Of a stretch of 64,000 nucleotides of DNA, positions 21,725 through 30,569 are shown piece by piece. The notes under the pieces are model-generated. The model was not told where the DNA came from, did no database searches, and saw only the letters and a list, made by a program, of their open reading frames with translations. Each line of letters begins with the position of its first letter. The stretch's first letter is position 1. This DNA is from Acidovorax radicis (lineage in GTDB: Bacteria; Pseudomonadota; Gammaproteobacteria; Burkholderiales; Burkholderiaceae_C): positions 1,674,001 through 1,738,000 of the forward strand of contig NZ_CP075184.1 in assembly GCF_020510705.1 (NCBI RefSeq), in the 5' to 3' direction. The translations under genes were made by a program, and so were the position numbers.

Positions 21725-22201
21725 ATGAAGGTGCTTGACCTCCAATGTCGGTTGGGTCACGTCTTTGAGGGATGGTTTGCATCCGAAGACGACTACCTGG
21801 GTCAGAAGCAGCGCGGCCTCCTGCAATGCCCGTTGTGCGCAGATGATCACATCGAAAAACGGTTGAGCGCGCCGAGGTTGAATCTGGGCAGTCGCGATGT
21901 GACCGAGCCAGCGAAGGCCCCCGTCCCATCTTCTGCGCCTGCGCCAACTGTTGCGGACACAAAGGCCGAATCCATGGCGCTACAAGCCGCGTGGCTGAGT
22001 CTGGCGCGCAAGATTGTGGCCCACACTGAAGATGTTGGGCATCACTTTGCGCAGGAGGCCCGGCGCATGCACCATGGCGAAGTGCCAGAGCGCGGCATTC
22101 GCGGCCATGCCACGCCTGACGAAACGGTGCAGTTGCTGGAAGAGGGCATTGCGGTCCTGCCGTTGCCACTGCCTGAGGCTGCAAAAGAAACGCTGCAGTA
22201 A
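21725..22201 (+). CDS. DUF1178 family protein
   Basis: A 158-residue soluble protein. The N-terminus MKVLDLQCRLGHVFEGWFAS and the following CPLCADDHIEKRLSAPRLN form a probable zinc-binding segment (Cys, His, CxxC). A variable Ala/Pro linker follows, then a helical C-terminal domain ending in GIRGHATPDETVQLLEEGI. The family is widespread in alpha- and betaproteobacteria and is of unknown function. It lies 24 nt after DUF2818 on the same strand, so it may share the nuo transcript. Confidence 0.85.
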   Translation: MKVLDLQCRLGHVFEGWFASEDDYLGQKQRGLLQCPLCADDHIEKRLSAPRLNLGSRDVTEPAKAPVPSSAPAPTVADTKAESMALQAAWLSLARKIVAHTEDVGHHFAQEARRMHHGEVPERGIRGHATPDETVQLLEEGIAVLPLPLPEAAKETLQ

Positions 22202-22265
22202 TAGCCCCTGCCATTGCCGCTTGCTGCCCGGCAGGCGGCTTGGTAAGTGTATTCAGCCTTTTCGC

Positions 22266-22316
22266 CTTGTAGCGCTTTATCTATAGGCACTTGCTGCTAT
22301 CAATATGATAGATGCC
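22266..22316 (-). repeat. Dispersed GCGCTT palindrome, copy J (diverged, intergenic)
   Basis: On the minus strand it reads GATAGCAGCAAGTGCCT, a 7-nt loop ATAGATA, then AAGCGCTACAAGGC, matching the family frame with several changes in the left arm. It lies between the convergent DUF1178 and ABC exporter genes. Confidence 0.55.
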
Positions 22317-22390
22317 TCACGCGACTGCGCCTCCATTGAATAGGTGCCAGCAAGTTAGCGGTGTGAGGGCCATGGTGCTTGCACCCGTGT

Positions 22391-24214
22391 TCACACCGTG
22401 AACTGCAAGGCTGCAAGTCGCGCATACACGCCGCCTTGCGCCAGCAAACTGCTGTGGGTGCCTTGCTCGACGATGCGCCCTTGTTCCAGCACCACGATGC
22501 GGTCGGCGTTTTGTACGGTCGCCAGGCGGTGCGCAATCACCAGGGTGGTCCGCTTGCCCGTGTGGCGTTGCATGGCGGTGTCCAGGGCCGCTTGCACCAT
22601 GCGCTCACTTTCAGCATCCAGCGCGCTGGTGGCCTCGTCCAACAGCAACAGCGGCGGGTTTTTCAACATGGCCCGGGCAATGGCGATTCGCTGGCGCTGA
22701 CCACCCGACAACCGTACGCCGCGCTCGCCCAAGAAGGTGGCGTAGCCTTCAGGCAGCGCTATGAGAAAGTCGTGTGCAAATGCGGCCTTGGTGGCGGCCA
22801 TGACCTCGTCATCGGTCGCATCGGGGCGCCCGTAACGGATATTTTCCATGGCTGATGCAGAGAAGATCACGGCATCTTGGGGAACGGTGGCGGTGTGGGC
22901 ACGCAGCGTCTCCAGCGACATCTCGCGAATGTCTACGCCATTGAGCCGGATGCTCCCTGGTGAACGACCGTGTAGCGCCGGGTCCACATCGTAAAAACGC
23001 TGCAGCAGCTGAAATACCGTGGTTTTCCCTGCGCCGCTGGAGCCCACCAACGCCACCGTTTCGCCGGGCGCCAGGCGCAGCGTGAAATCATGCAGCGCTG
23101 GTTGGTCGGGACGTGAGGGGTAGTGGAACAGCACGTTGTCAAACTGCACCTCCAGGCCCTGCCCTGACGGCGGCAGTGTTTGGGGGGGGATTGGGTCTGC
23201 CACAGGCGAGTGGCTGGAGAGCAACTCCATCAGGCGTTCGGTGGCGCCCGCTGCACGCAACAGGTCACCGTACACCTCACCGAGCACCGCCACTGCGCCG
23301 GCCAGCAGCATGACATACACCACCGTCTGCCCGAGGTGCCCGGCACTCATCTGGCCTGCCAGCACGGCTTCGGTGCCCCGGTACAGGCCCCAGAGCAGAA
23401 GCCCGGCATTGGCGATGATGATGAAGGCCACAAGAATCGCCCGGGCGCGGGTGCGCTTGATGGCGACCTGGAACGCGTTCTCTGTCGCCAGCCCGAAACG
23501 GGCGGATTCACGCGATTCTGCGGTGTAGCTTTGCACCACGGGCACGGCATTGAGCACCTCGGCCGCGATGGCACTGGAGTCCGCCACGCGGTCCTGGCTG
23601 TCGCGCGACAGGCGCCGCACCCGGCGACCGATCCACATCGTGGGCAAAACCACCAGCACCACGGCCAGTAGCACGACCGACATGACGTAGGGGTTGGTCC
23701 AAACCAGCATCACCAGCGCGCCTACGCCCATCACGGCATTGCGCAGCCCCATCGACAGAGACGAACCCACCACGGTCTGCACCAGGGTCGTGTCGGCGGT
23801 CAGGCGCGAAAGCACCTCACCGGTCTGGGTGGTCTCAAAGAACTGCGGGCTTTGTCGAAGCACGTGGCTGTAGACGGCGTTGCGCAGATCGGCAGTGACG
23901 CGCTCACCGAGCCAGCTCACCGTATAAAAACGCGCGGCAGAAAACACACCCAACGCAATGGCTACCCCGAAGAGGGCCTCGAAATGCCCGCGCAGCGCCA
24001 TGGCCTGCGTGCCCTTGTCCGCCGATATTCCGGTGAGCCCACCGTCAATGAGGCTGCGCAGCGCGAGCGGAAACACCAAAGTGGCCAGCGCTGCCAATAC
24101 AAGGAACACCCCTGACAGAGCGATCTGAACGCGATACGGCCGCAGGAACGGGAACAGGCCGGTGAGTGACCGCGGGGCGCCACGTGCGGGTGTGGGAGAG
24201 GGAATGGATGCCAT
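22391..24214 (-). CDS. ABC exporter, fused permease and ATPase (MsbA/LmrA-like)
   Basis: A half-size ABC exporter of 607 residues that works as a homodimer. The N-terminal membrane domain has about six helices (FLFPLALRSLID region onward to about residue 300). The nucleotide-binding domain has Walker A GSSGAGKTTVFQLLQ, signature LSGGQRQRIAIARAM and Walker B LLLLDEATSALD. Such proteins export lipids, lipid A precursors, drugs or peptides; the substrate is not evident. The start is uncertain: ATG codons at 24214 and 24235 are both possible, and MASIPSPTPARG at 24214 is used here. It is divergent from the liv operon. Confidence 0.88.
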   Translation of the reverse strand: MASIPSPTPARGAPRSLTGLFPFLRPYRVQIALSGVFLVLAALATLVFPLALRSLIDGGLTGISADKGTQAMALRGHFEALFGVAIALGVFSAARFYTVSWLGERVTADLRNAVYSHVLRQSPQFFETTQTGEVLSRLTADTTLVQTVVGSSLSMGLRNAVMGVGALVMLVWTNPYVMSVVLLAVVLVVLPTMWIGRRVRRLSRDSQDRVADSSAIAAEVLNAVPVVQSYTAESRESARFGLATENAFQVAIKRTRARAILVAFIIIANAGLLLWGLYRGTEAVLAGQMSAGHLGQTVVYVMLLAGAVAVLGEVYGDLLRAAGATERLMELLSSHSPVADPIPPQTLPPSGQGLEVQFDNVLFHYPSRPDQPALHDFTLRLAPGETVALVGSSGAGKTTVFQLLQRFYDVDPALHGRSPGSIRLNGVDIREMSLETLRAHTATVPQDAVIFSASAMENIRYGRPDATDDEVMAATKAAFAHDFLIALPEGYATFLGERGVRLSGGQRQRIAIARAMLKNPPLLLLDEATSALDAESERMVQAALDTAMQRHTGKRTTLVIAHRLATVQNADRIVVLEQGRIVEQGTHSSLLAQGGVYARLAALQFTV

Positions 24215-24482
24215 GGCGGCAGTGTAGGGCTCCATGGTGTCCCGTGCCGGGCCCCATCGTGAACATGTCTGCAGCGGGTGCCGGGTGCCTGAGATGTCTG
24301 CATCGAGACGGCAGGAGGGCGCACGGCGGCAGCGCATTTTGCGCATGTAGGCATTTATACATAGGCATTAGTCCCAGTATCTGCGGCAGGGCAGGCACGC
24401 ATACCATGCAAACCATTCCACACACGCGGAGACCTTGTTGCAAGGCTCCACATTGAGCACCTAACAGAGCGGCCAAGGCGCA
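24215..24482. promoter_or_regulatory. Divergent intergenic region between the ABC exporter and livG
   Basis: A 268-bp region that should hold promoters for both directions. The octamer TAGGCATT occurs twice in direct orientation, at 24348-24355 and 24363-24370, separated by TATACA, an arrangement that could bind a dimeric regulator. No convincing -35/-10 pair was found. Confidence 0.3.
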
Positions 24483-25253
24483 ATGAGCGACGTCATTCTC
24501 GAAACCACCAGCTTGACCAAAGAGTTCAAGGGCTTCACCGCCGTGAGCGATGTGAACCTGGCCGTCCGCCGGGGCTCTATCCATGCGCTGATTGGTCCCA
24601 ACGGCGCGGGCAAAACCACATGCTTCAACCTGTTGACCAAGTTCCTCGAGCCCACATCGGGTGCCATACGGTTCAATGGGCACGACATCACGCGTGAGCG
24701 TCCTGCTCAGATCGCGCGGCGGGGGGTGATCCGCTCCTTCCAGATCTCGGCTGTGTTTCCTCACCTCACGCTTTTGGAGAACGTGCGCTTGGGGCTGCAA
24801 CGCAAGCTCGGCACGTCGTTTCACTTCTGGCGCAGCGAGCGCAGCCTGCGCCAGCTCGATGACCGGGCCATGCAATTGCTGGCCGAAGTGGGACTGGAAG
24901 ACATGGCCGACGAAGTCACGGTCAACTTGCCCTATGGCCGCAAGCGTGCGCTCGAGATTGCCACCACGCTGTCGATGGAGCCCGAGCTGATGCTGCTCGA
25001 TGAGCCCACGCAGGGCATGGGCCATGAAGACGTGGACCGCGTCACGCAGCTCATCAAGAAAGTGTCCGCCGGGCGCACCATTTTGATGGTCGAGCACAAC
25101 ATGAAGGTGATCTCCACCATCGCAGATCGCATCACGGTGCTGCAACGCGGGGCCGTGTTGGCCGAAGGGCCTTACGCTGAAGTGTCGAACAACCCCCAGG
25201 TGATGGAAGCGTACATGGGCACAACCGACGGCCAACTGCAGGGAGCGCACTGA
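24483..25253 (+). CDS. livG: Branched-chain amino acid-type ABC transporter ATPase LivG
   Basis: A 256-residue ATPase of the hydrophobic amino acid uptake family. Walker A is GPNGAGKTT (K44), followed by the family insert region FQISAVFPHLTLLENVRLGL. The ATPase signature is LPYGRKRALEIATTL and Walker B is LMLLDEPTQGMGHED. The variant signature (YGRKR in place of SGGQ) is usual for LivG-like proteins. It is the first gene of livG-livF-binding protein-livH-livM on one strand and is paired with LivF as the ATPase heterodimer. Confidence 0.93.
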   Translation: MSDVILETTSLTKEFKGFTAVSDVNLAVRRGSIHALIGPNGAGKTTCFNLLTKFLEPTSGAIRFNGHDITRERPAQIARRGVIRSFQISAVFPHLTLLENVRLGLQRKLGTSFHFWRSERSLRQLDDRAMQLLAEVGLEDMADEVTVNLPYGRKRALEIATTLSMEPELMLLDEPTQGMGHEDVDRVTQLIKKVSAGRTILMVEHNMKVISTIADRITVLQRGAVLAEGPYAEVSNNPQVMEAYMGTTDGQLQGAH

Positions 25254-25254
25254 G

Positions 25255-25974
25255 ATGAGCACCAGCATGACCCCCGCCCTTGAAATCAAGAACCTCGAAG
25301 CCTGGTACGGCGAGTCGCACGTGCTCCACGGGGTGGACATGGTGGTACAGCCCGGCGAAGTGGTGACGCTGCTGGGCCGCAACGGTGCCGGCCGCACTTC
25401 GACCTTGCGTGCCATCATGGGGCTGACTGGTGCCCGCAAAGGTTCCGTCAAGATTGGTGGCGTGGAAACCATTCAGATGCCCACACACCGCATCGCGCAC
25501 CTGGGTGTGGGTTATTGCCCAGAAGAGCGGGGCATTTTTTCCAGCCTGTCGTGCGAGGAAAACCTGCTGCTGCCGCCCACGCTCAAGACCGGCATACAAG
25601 GCATGTCGCTCGACGAAATCTATGCCATGTTTCCCAATCTGGCTGAGCGAAAAAATAGCCAGGGCACGCGTCTTTCGGGCGGTGAGCAGCAGATGCTGGC
25701 GGTCGCCCGTATTCTGCGCACCGGGGCCAATTTGCTGCTGCTCGATGAAATATCCGAGGGCCTGGCTCCCGTGATTGTGCAGGCGCTGGCCCGCATGATC
25801 ACCACCTTGCGCGCCAAGGGGTACACCGTGGTGATGGTGGAGCAGAACTTCCGTTTTGCAGCGCCATTGGCAGATCGGTTTTATGTCATTGAACACGGCA
25901 CCGTGGTCGAGCATTTCGGTGCCCATGAACTCGAATCCCGCATGCCCGTGCTCAATCAGCTGCTGGGCATTTGA
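25255..25974 (+). CDS. livF: Branched-chain amino acid-type ABC transporter ATPase LivF (Walker A Lys replaced by Arg)
   Basis: A 239-residue ATPase, partner of LivG, starting one base after the livG stop. Family motifs are GVDMVVQPGEVVTLLGRNGAG, YCPEERGIFSSLSCEENL, signature LSGGEQQMLAVARIL and Walker B LLLLDEISEGLAP. The Walker A reads GRNGAGRTS, so the catalytic lysine is arginine at residue 47 (CGC codon at 25393-25395). Everything else is normal, so this is either a degenerate ATP site in an asymmetric dimer with LivG or a tolerated lineage variant. Confidence 0.92.
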   Translation: MSTSMTPALEIKNLEAWYGESHVLHGVDMVVQPGEVVTLLGRNGAGRTSTLRAIMGLTGARKGSVKIGGVETIQMPTHRIAHLGVGYCPEERGIFSSLSCEENLLLPPTLKTGIQGMSLDEIYAMFPNLAERKNSQGTRLSGGEQQMLAVARILRTGANLLLLDEISEGLAPVIVQALARMITTLRAKGYTVVMVEQNFRFAAPLADRFYVIEHGTVVEHFGAHELESRMPVLNQLLGI

Positions 25975-26052
25975 GCCCGGGTTTCTGCTGCTCCGTTGTC
26001 CAATGACTTTCCTCCCGTTTTTGTTTTCCAACCGTCGATAAGGAGACTCCGC

Positions 26053-27252
26053 ATGAAATACAAGCACACCACTCTGGCACTGATGCTGGCCGCTGCAGGC
26101 CTGGCCACTGGCGCGGCGCACGCGCAGGAAAAGGTCGTCATCGGATTTGTCTCCGACATGTCGAGCCTCTATTCGGACGTAGAAGGCAAAGGGGGCGCCA
26201 CGGCCATCCAGATGGCCATCGACGATTTCGGCGGCAAGGCGCTGGGCCAGCCGATCCAACTCTTGACGGCAGACCACCAGAACAAGGCAGACATTGCAGC
26301 CTCCAAGGCGCGCGAGTGGATCGACACCCAAGGTGCCACCATGATTTTTGGCGGCACCAACTCGGGCACGGCATTGGCCACGGCGAAGGTCGCGCAAGAG
26401 AAGAAACGTGTTTACTTCAATAACGGTGCCGGTTCGTCCGCGCTGACCAACGAGGCTTGCACGCCCTACACCGTGCACTATGCCTATGACACGGTGGCGC
26501 TGGCCAAGGGCACGGGCGGCGCGGTGGTGGACACGGGTGGCAAGACCTGGTTCTTTCTGACGGCGGACTATGCCTTCGGCCACTCGCTGGAGAAAGACAC
26601 CAGTGCCGTGGTGGAAGCCAAGGGCGGCAAGGTATTGGGCGCCGTGCGTCACCCACTGAACGCGTCGGATTTCTCGTCGTTCCTGCTGCAGGCGCAAAGC
26701 TCCAAGGCACAAATCCTGGGCCTGGCCAATGCGGGCGGCGACACGATCAACTCCGTCAAGGCCGCCAAGGAGTTCGGCATCGACAAGACCATGAAAGTGG
26801 CCGGTCTGCTGGTGTTCCTGAGCGACATCCACAGCCTGGGTCTGAAGAACACCGCCGGCTTGCTGCACACCACCAGCTGGTACTGGGACAAGGACGATGA
26901 CTCGCGCAAGTTTGCCGACAAGTACTTTGCCAAGATGAAGCGCATGCCCACCGATGTGCAGGCAGCCGACTACTCGGCCACCATGACGTACCTGAAAGCC
27001 GTGGCTGCCGTGAAGACCACCGATTCCGACAAGGTCATGGAATACATGAAGAAGACACCGATCAATGACTTCTTCGCCAAGAACGGTGTGATCCGCCCTG
27101 ACGGCCGCATGGTGCATGAGATGTACCTGGTCGAGGCCAAGCAGCCCGCTGATTCCAAGAAGCCCTGGGACTACCTCAAGATCGTGAAGAAGCTGCCCGG
27201 CGAAGCGGTGTTCACCACCAAGGCCGAGAGCAAGTGCGCGCTCTGGAAATAA
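26053..27252 (+). CDS. Periplasmic binding protein of the Liv-type transporter
   Basis: A 399-residue type I periplasmic binding protein (Peripla_BP_6 family), which presents the ligand to LivH/LivM. Signal peptide MKYKHTTLALMLAAAGLATGAAHAQ is visible as a basic start, a hydrophobic core and an AHA cleavage site. The mature domain starts EKVVIGFVSDMSSLYSD. It contains the ligand-pocket pattern GGTNSGTAL and two Cys (EACTPYT and the C-terminal KCALWK). AAGGAG upstream of 26053 fixes the start. Ligand unknown: branched-chain amino acids, amides or aromatic acids are all possible. Confidence 0.9.
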   Translation: MKYKHTTLALMLAAAGLATGAAHAQEKVVIGFVSDMSSLYSDVEGKGGATAIQMAIDDFGGKALGQPIQLLTADHQNKADIAASKAREWIDTQGATMIFGGTNSGTALATAKVAQEKKRVYFNNGAGSSALTNEACTPYTVHYAYDTVALAKGTGGAVVDTGGKTWFFLTADYAFGHSLEKDTSAVVEAKGGKVLGAVRHPLNASDFSSFLLQAQSSKAQILGLANAGGDTINSVKAAKEFGIDKTMKVAGLLVFLSDIHSLGLKNTAGLLHTTSWYWDKDDDSRKFADKYFAKMKRMPTDVQAADYSATMTYLKAVAAVKTTDSDKVMEYMKKTPINDFFAKNGVIRPDGRMVHEMYLVEAKQPADSKKPWDYLKIVKKLPGEAVFTTKAESKCALWK

Positions 27253-27305
27253 CGCCTTCTTCCACCGATCTGATTTGACCTGACCTTCCACGACCTGTTT
27301 CGCCC

Positions 27306-28190
27306 ATGGAAATCTTTGGTATCTCATTGCCAGGCTTGCTGAGCCAGCTCCTTTTGGGGCTGGTGAATGGCTCGTTCTATGCAATTCTCAGCCTGGGGCT
27401 CGCCGTGATCTTCGGCCTGCTCAATGTCATCAACTTTGCGCATGGCGCGCTGTTCATGATGGGGGCCGTGGTGACCTGGATGGCCATGAACTACTTTGGC
27501 ATCAGTTATTGGGTGATGCTGATTGTGGCGCCGCTGGTCGTGGGGGCGTTTGGCGTGGTCATCGAACGCCTGCTCCTGCGCTGGATCTACAAGCTCGACC
27601 ATCTCTACGGCCTGCTGCTCACGCTCGGGCTCACGCTGTTGATCGAGGGCGCGTTCCGCTCGGTCTATGGGGTATCGGGCCTGGGCTACGACACACCCGA
27701 TCTGCTTTCGGGTGGCACCAACTTGGGCTTCATGTTCTTGCCCAACTACCGTGCCTGGGTCGTGGTGGCCTCGGTCACCGTGTGTCTGGCCACCTGGTTT
27801 GTGATCGAGAAAACAAAACTGGGCGCCTATCTGCGCGCAGGCACCGAAAACCCGCGCCTGGTCGAAGCGTTTGGTGTGAATGTGCCTGTCATGGTCACGC
27901 TCACGTATGCGTTTGGCGCTGCGCTGGCCGCGTTTGCGGGGGTGCTGTCCGCCCCGGTGTACCAGGTCTCGCCACTGATGGGACAAAACCTGATCATCGT
28001 AGTGTTTGCGGTGGTGGTGATTGGGGGCATGGGCTCGATCATGGGATCGATCCTGACCGGCCTGGGCCTCGGAATCATCGAAGGTTTCACCAAAGTTTTC
28101 TATCCTGAAGCATCGTCCACCGTGGTTTTTGTGATCATGGTGATCGTGCTGCTGATTCGCCCCGCCGGCCTGTTCGGCAAAGAAAATTGA
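27306..28190 (+). CDS. livH: Branched-chain amino acid-type ABC permease LivH
   Basis: A 294-residue inner-membrane permease with about eight helices. Landmarks are GLVNGSFYAILSLGLAVIFG and NVINFAHGALFMMGA near the N-terminus, GTENPRLVEAFGVNV (the EAA-like loop contacting the ATPases) and GSILTGLGLGIIEGF near the C-terminus. It forms the channel with LivM, 13 nt downstream. Confidence 0.94.
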   Translation: MEIFGISLPGLLSQLLLGLVNGSFYAILSLGLAVIFGLLNVINFAHGALFMMGAVVTWMAMNYFGISYWVMLIVAPLVVGAFGVVIERLLLRWIYKLDHLYGLLLTLGLTLLIEGAFRSVYGVSGLGYDTPDLLSGGTNLGFMFLPNYRAWVVVASVTVCLATWFVIEKTKLGAYLRAGTENPRLVEAFGVNVPVMVTLTYAFGAALAAFAGVLSAPVYQVSPLMGQNLIIVVFAVVVIGGMGSIMGSILTGLGLGIIEGFTKVFYPEASSTVVFVIMVIVLLIRPAGLFGKEN

Positions 28191-28203
28191 CGGGGCCCTC
28201 CAC

Positions 28204-29202
28204 ATGAATCTCAAGAATCTTGCTGTTGTAGGCTATGGCCTGCTGTTCGTCGGCTTGCTGCTGGCGCCGTTTTTTGGTGCCTATCCGGTGTTTGTGATGA
28301 AGCTCATGTGCTTCGCACTGTTTGCTGCGGCATTCAACCTGTTGCTGGGCTACACCGGCATGTTGTCATTCGGTCATGCGGCGTTTCTGGGCGGTGCCGC
28401 TTATGTCACCGGCCACGCCATCAAGGTGTGGGGCCTGACGCCTGAAGTCGGTTTGTTGCTGGGTACGCTTGGTGGCGCTTTGCTGGGGCTGATCGTGGGC
28501 TTTTTCGCCATCCGGCGCACGGGCATCTATTCGACCATGATCACGCTCGCACTGGCGCAGATGCTGTTTTTTGTGGCGCTCCAGGCTCCGTTCACTGGCG
28601 GTGAAGATGGTTTGCAATCCGTGCCACGCGGCAAGCTGTTTGGCTTGGTCGACCTCCAAAACGACCTGGTGCTTTACTACATCGTGATGGCCATCGTGGT
28701 CGCTGCTTTCCTGCTGATCGTGCGTACGGTGCATTCGCCTTTTGGCCAGGTGCTCAAAGCCATCAAAGAGAACGAGCCACGCGCCACCTCGCTGGGGTAC
28801 GACACCAACCGCTACAAGCTGGTGGCGTTTGTGCTGTCGGCCGCGCTCTCGGGCCTGGCCGGCGCGTTAAAAACCCTGGTGATGGGTTTCGCCACGCTCA
28901 GTGATGTGCATTGGACTTCATCTGGCCACGTGGTGTTGATGACGCTGGTGGGCGGCCTGGGCACGCTCTCTGGCCCGATCATCGGTTCTGCGGTCGTCGT
29001 CTTGCTCGAGAACAAGCTGGGCGAGGTGGGCCACTTCCTGGCAGGAGTCACCCACATCGAATGGTTCAGCACATTGGGTGAGTCGGTCACCATGGTCACC
29101 GGGTTGATCTTTGTGATCTGTGTGCTGGCTTTCCGCCGGGGCATCATGGGGGAGATCATTGCCTGGCTGGTGCGCCGCCGAGGTGGAACCCCCAAACCCT
29201 GA
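28204..29202 (+). CDS. livM: Branched-chain amino acid-type ABC permease LivM
   Basis: A 332-residue permease and the last gene of the liv operon. Landmarks are AFNLLLGYTGMLSFGHAAFLG, GIYSTMITLALAQML, the ATPase-contact loop KAIKENEPRATSLGYD and TLSGPIIGSAVVVLLE. A GC-rich hairpin follows 16 nt after the stop. Confidence 0.94.
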   Translation: MNLKNLAVVGYGLLFVGLLLAPFFGAYPVFVMKLMCFALFAAAFNLLLGYTGMLSFGHAAFLGGAAYVTGHAIKVWGLTPEVGLLLGTLGGALLGLIVGFFAIRRTGIYSTMITLALAQMLFFVALQAPFTGGEDGLQSVPRGKLFGLVDLQNDLVLYYIVMAIVVAAFLLIVRTVHSPFGQVLKAIKENEPRATSLGYDTNRYKLVAFVLSAALSGLAGALKTLVMGFATLSDVHWTSSGHVVLMTLVGGLGTLSGPIIGSAVVVLLENKLGEVGHFLAGVTHIEWFSTLGESVTMVTGLIFVICVLAFRRGIMGEIIAWLVRRRGGTPKP

Positions 29203-29217
29203 CGGGGGCACTCCGTT

Positions 29218-29248
29218 CCGCCGGGGCTTGTCCGAAGGCCCCCGGCGG
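29218..29248 (+). terminator. GC-rich hairpin after the liv operon
   Basis: CCGCCGGGG (29218-29226) pairs perfectly with CCCCGGCGG (29240-29248) over a 13-nt loop, 16 nt beyond livM. There is no T-run, so it may stabilise the 3' end rather than terminate by itself. The convergent gene ends at 29379. Confidence 0.5.
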
Positions 29249-29378
29249 GTTCATGTTGACCCGTTGTTCAACCCCGTTCACGGATTCAACGCACCGATTT
29301 GTCCCCATCGAACTCGGCGTGCGGCCTCAGATCGTGAACACGTTCTGAGACAGCGTGCGGGCCAATCACCGGGCGTTT

Positions 29379-30569
29379 TCACAATCGCAATGGTTTGCCA
29401 TAGCCTGTGAGTTCGAGATAACCCCGCCCCACGCTGAGGCCCGCCGGGTTCTGCAGATCCGACAAACCTTCCCAATAGACCGCGCCGGTAGAGCTGCTGC
29501 TGTCGAGCTCCTGGTTGTCCAGCAGCGCGTTCACTGCAAAGGTTCCTGCGGGCGTTTGCACCTGCCATTGCACCGGGTAGCGCGCGCCACTACGCGGGCT
29601 GGTCCACCACCGCAAGGGGGTGAACGCCACAGACTGCGCCCCAAACACCTGCACCGGCTGCCCGGGCGCCCGCCACGATCCACCCGCCCACAACGCAGTG
29701 CCGTCAGCCCGCCGCAGGCGGAAGGCCGTCAGCGCGCTGCCGTCGTGCAGGTTCATGCCGATCCAGTCCCACCCCTGGGCTTCAGGGTGCAGCAGCGCTT
29801 CGCTCCATTCGTGGTCCATCCAGGCACGGCCTGTGTCTGGCCCAACCGCCATGCGTTTGTTGCCCACCTGCAAGGTACCGCTGACGGCGAGCTGGGGCTG
29901 GCTGTAGTAGTAGCTGGCCTGCTCGGCGTCCGGCCCCTTGCGGGACAACCCCTGCTGCCCCTGCAGCAGCAACGGTTGGGTGCTGTCAAACACCAGATCC
30001 AGCCCAAACTCGCGGCCCACAATGCGGGTGGTGTAGCGGCTGGCCGTGAAGTCTGGCTTTCCGCGTGCCGTGTCACTGCGCTCCAGCGCCCAGTCCTGCA
30101 GGCGGATGCGGGTGTCGGCCTCACTGGCCTGCGCCACCCCAAAACCGGCACGCGCAATCCGCTGGTCGTGCAACAGCCGCTGGCCGCGCACATCGGTGAT
30201 GGCGGCGTGCGCAAACAGCAAGTGCTTGGCCGCAAAGGCCGACTGCAGCTGCTGCGTGCCATCGACCCGCGAGCGAAAGAACGTGATCTGAAACCCCCAT
30301 GGCTGCCCCTGCGCCTGCACATGGCCGGTGATGTACCACCACTCGGTGCGTAGCTCCGGGTGGCTACCGTGGTCACGCGGAAAGCTCAACGCGCGTGCGG
30401 GCAAGGCATGCGCGGCATGGGGCAACCACTCCGCAGTCCCCACGGCCGCCAGGCCCCAGGGCATCTGCTGGGCCAGCCACTGTCGGCGCGTGACCATGGG
30501 GCCTGGGGGAGCCAGCAAAGAACCGGAGGGCAACGCAGAAGAGGGCATGGTGCGGTGCTTGGCTGGCAT
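29379..30569 (-). CDS. AttH/CrtC-like lipocalin-fold secreted protein (COG5621 type)
   Basis: A protein of up to 396 residues with a twin-arginine signal (TRRQWLAQQMPWGLAAVG). It then shows the family opening FPRDHGSHPELRTEWWYITG and motifs WGFQITFFRSR, AWMDHEWSEALL, GWDWIGMNLHDG and SARYPVQW-type GARYPVQWQVQ. This family includes hydroxyneurosporene (carotenoid) hydratases and AttH. Copies next to ABC/FtsX genes are probably not carotenoid enzymes, and no carotenoid genes are present here. The ATG at 30569 overlaps the upstream stop as TGATG; ATGs at 30548 and 30497 are alternatives. Confidence 0.82.
   Translation of the reverse strand: MPAKHRTMPSSALPSGSLLAPPGPMVTRRQWLAQQMPWGLAAVGTAEWLPHAAHALPARALSFPRDHGSHPELRTEWWYITGHVQAQGQPWGFQITFFRSRVDGTQQLQSAFAAKHLLFAHAAITDVRGQRLLHDQRIARAGFGVAQASEADTRIRLQDWALERSDTARGKPDFTASRYTTRIVGREFGLDLVFDSTQPLLLQGQQGLSRKGPDAEQASYYYSQPQLAVSGTLQVGNKRMAVGPDTGRAWMDHEWSEALLHPEAQGWDWIGMNLHDGSALTAFRLRRADGTALWAGGSWRAPGQPVQVFGAQSVAFTPLRWWTSPRSGARYPVQWQVQTPAGTFAVNALLDNQELDSSSSTGAVYWEGLSDLQNPAGLSVGRGYLELTGYGKPLRL

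Noticed and set aside
25132..27384. A 750-codon open frame antisense to livG-livF and the binding protein gene
   Set aside because: It crosses three well-supported genes and has no ribosome site or recognisable domain; same compositional shadow effect.
29379..30569. Carotenoid 1,2-hydratase (CrtC) as a functional call
   Set aside because: The fold family fits, but no other carotenoid gene is visible and the Tat-exported AttH-like form is better explained by ABC/FtsX association.
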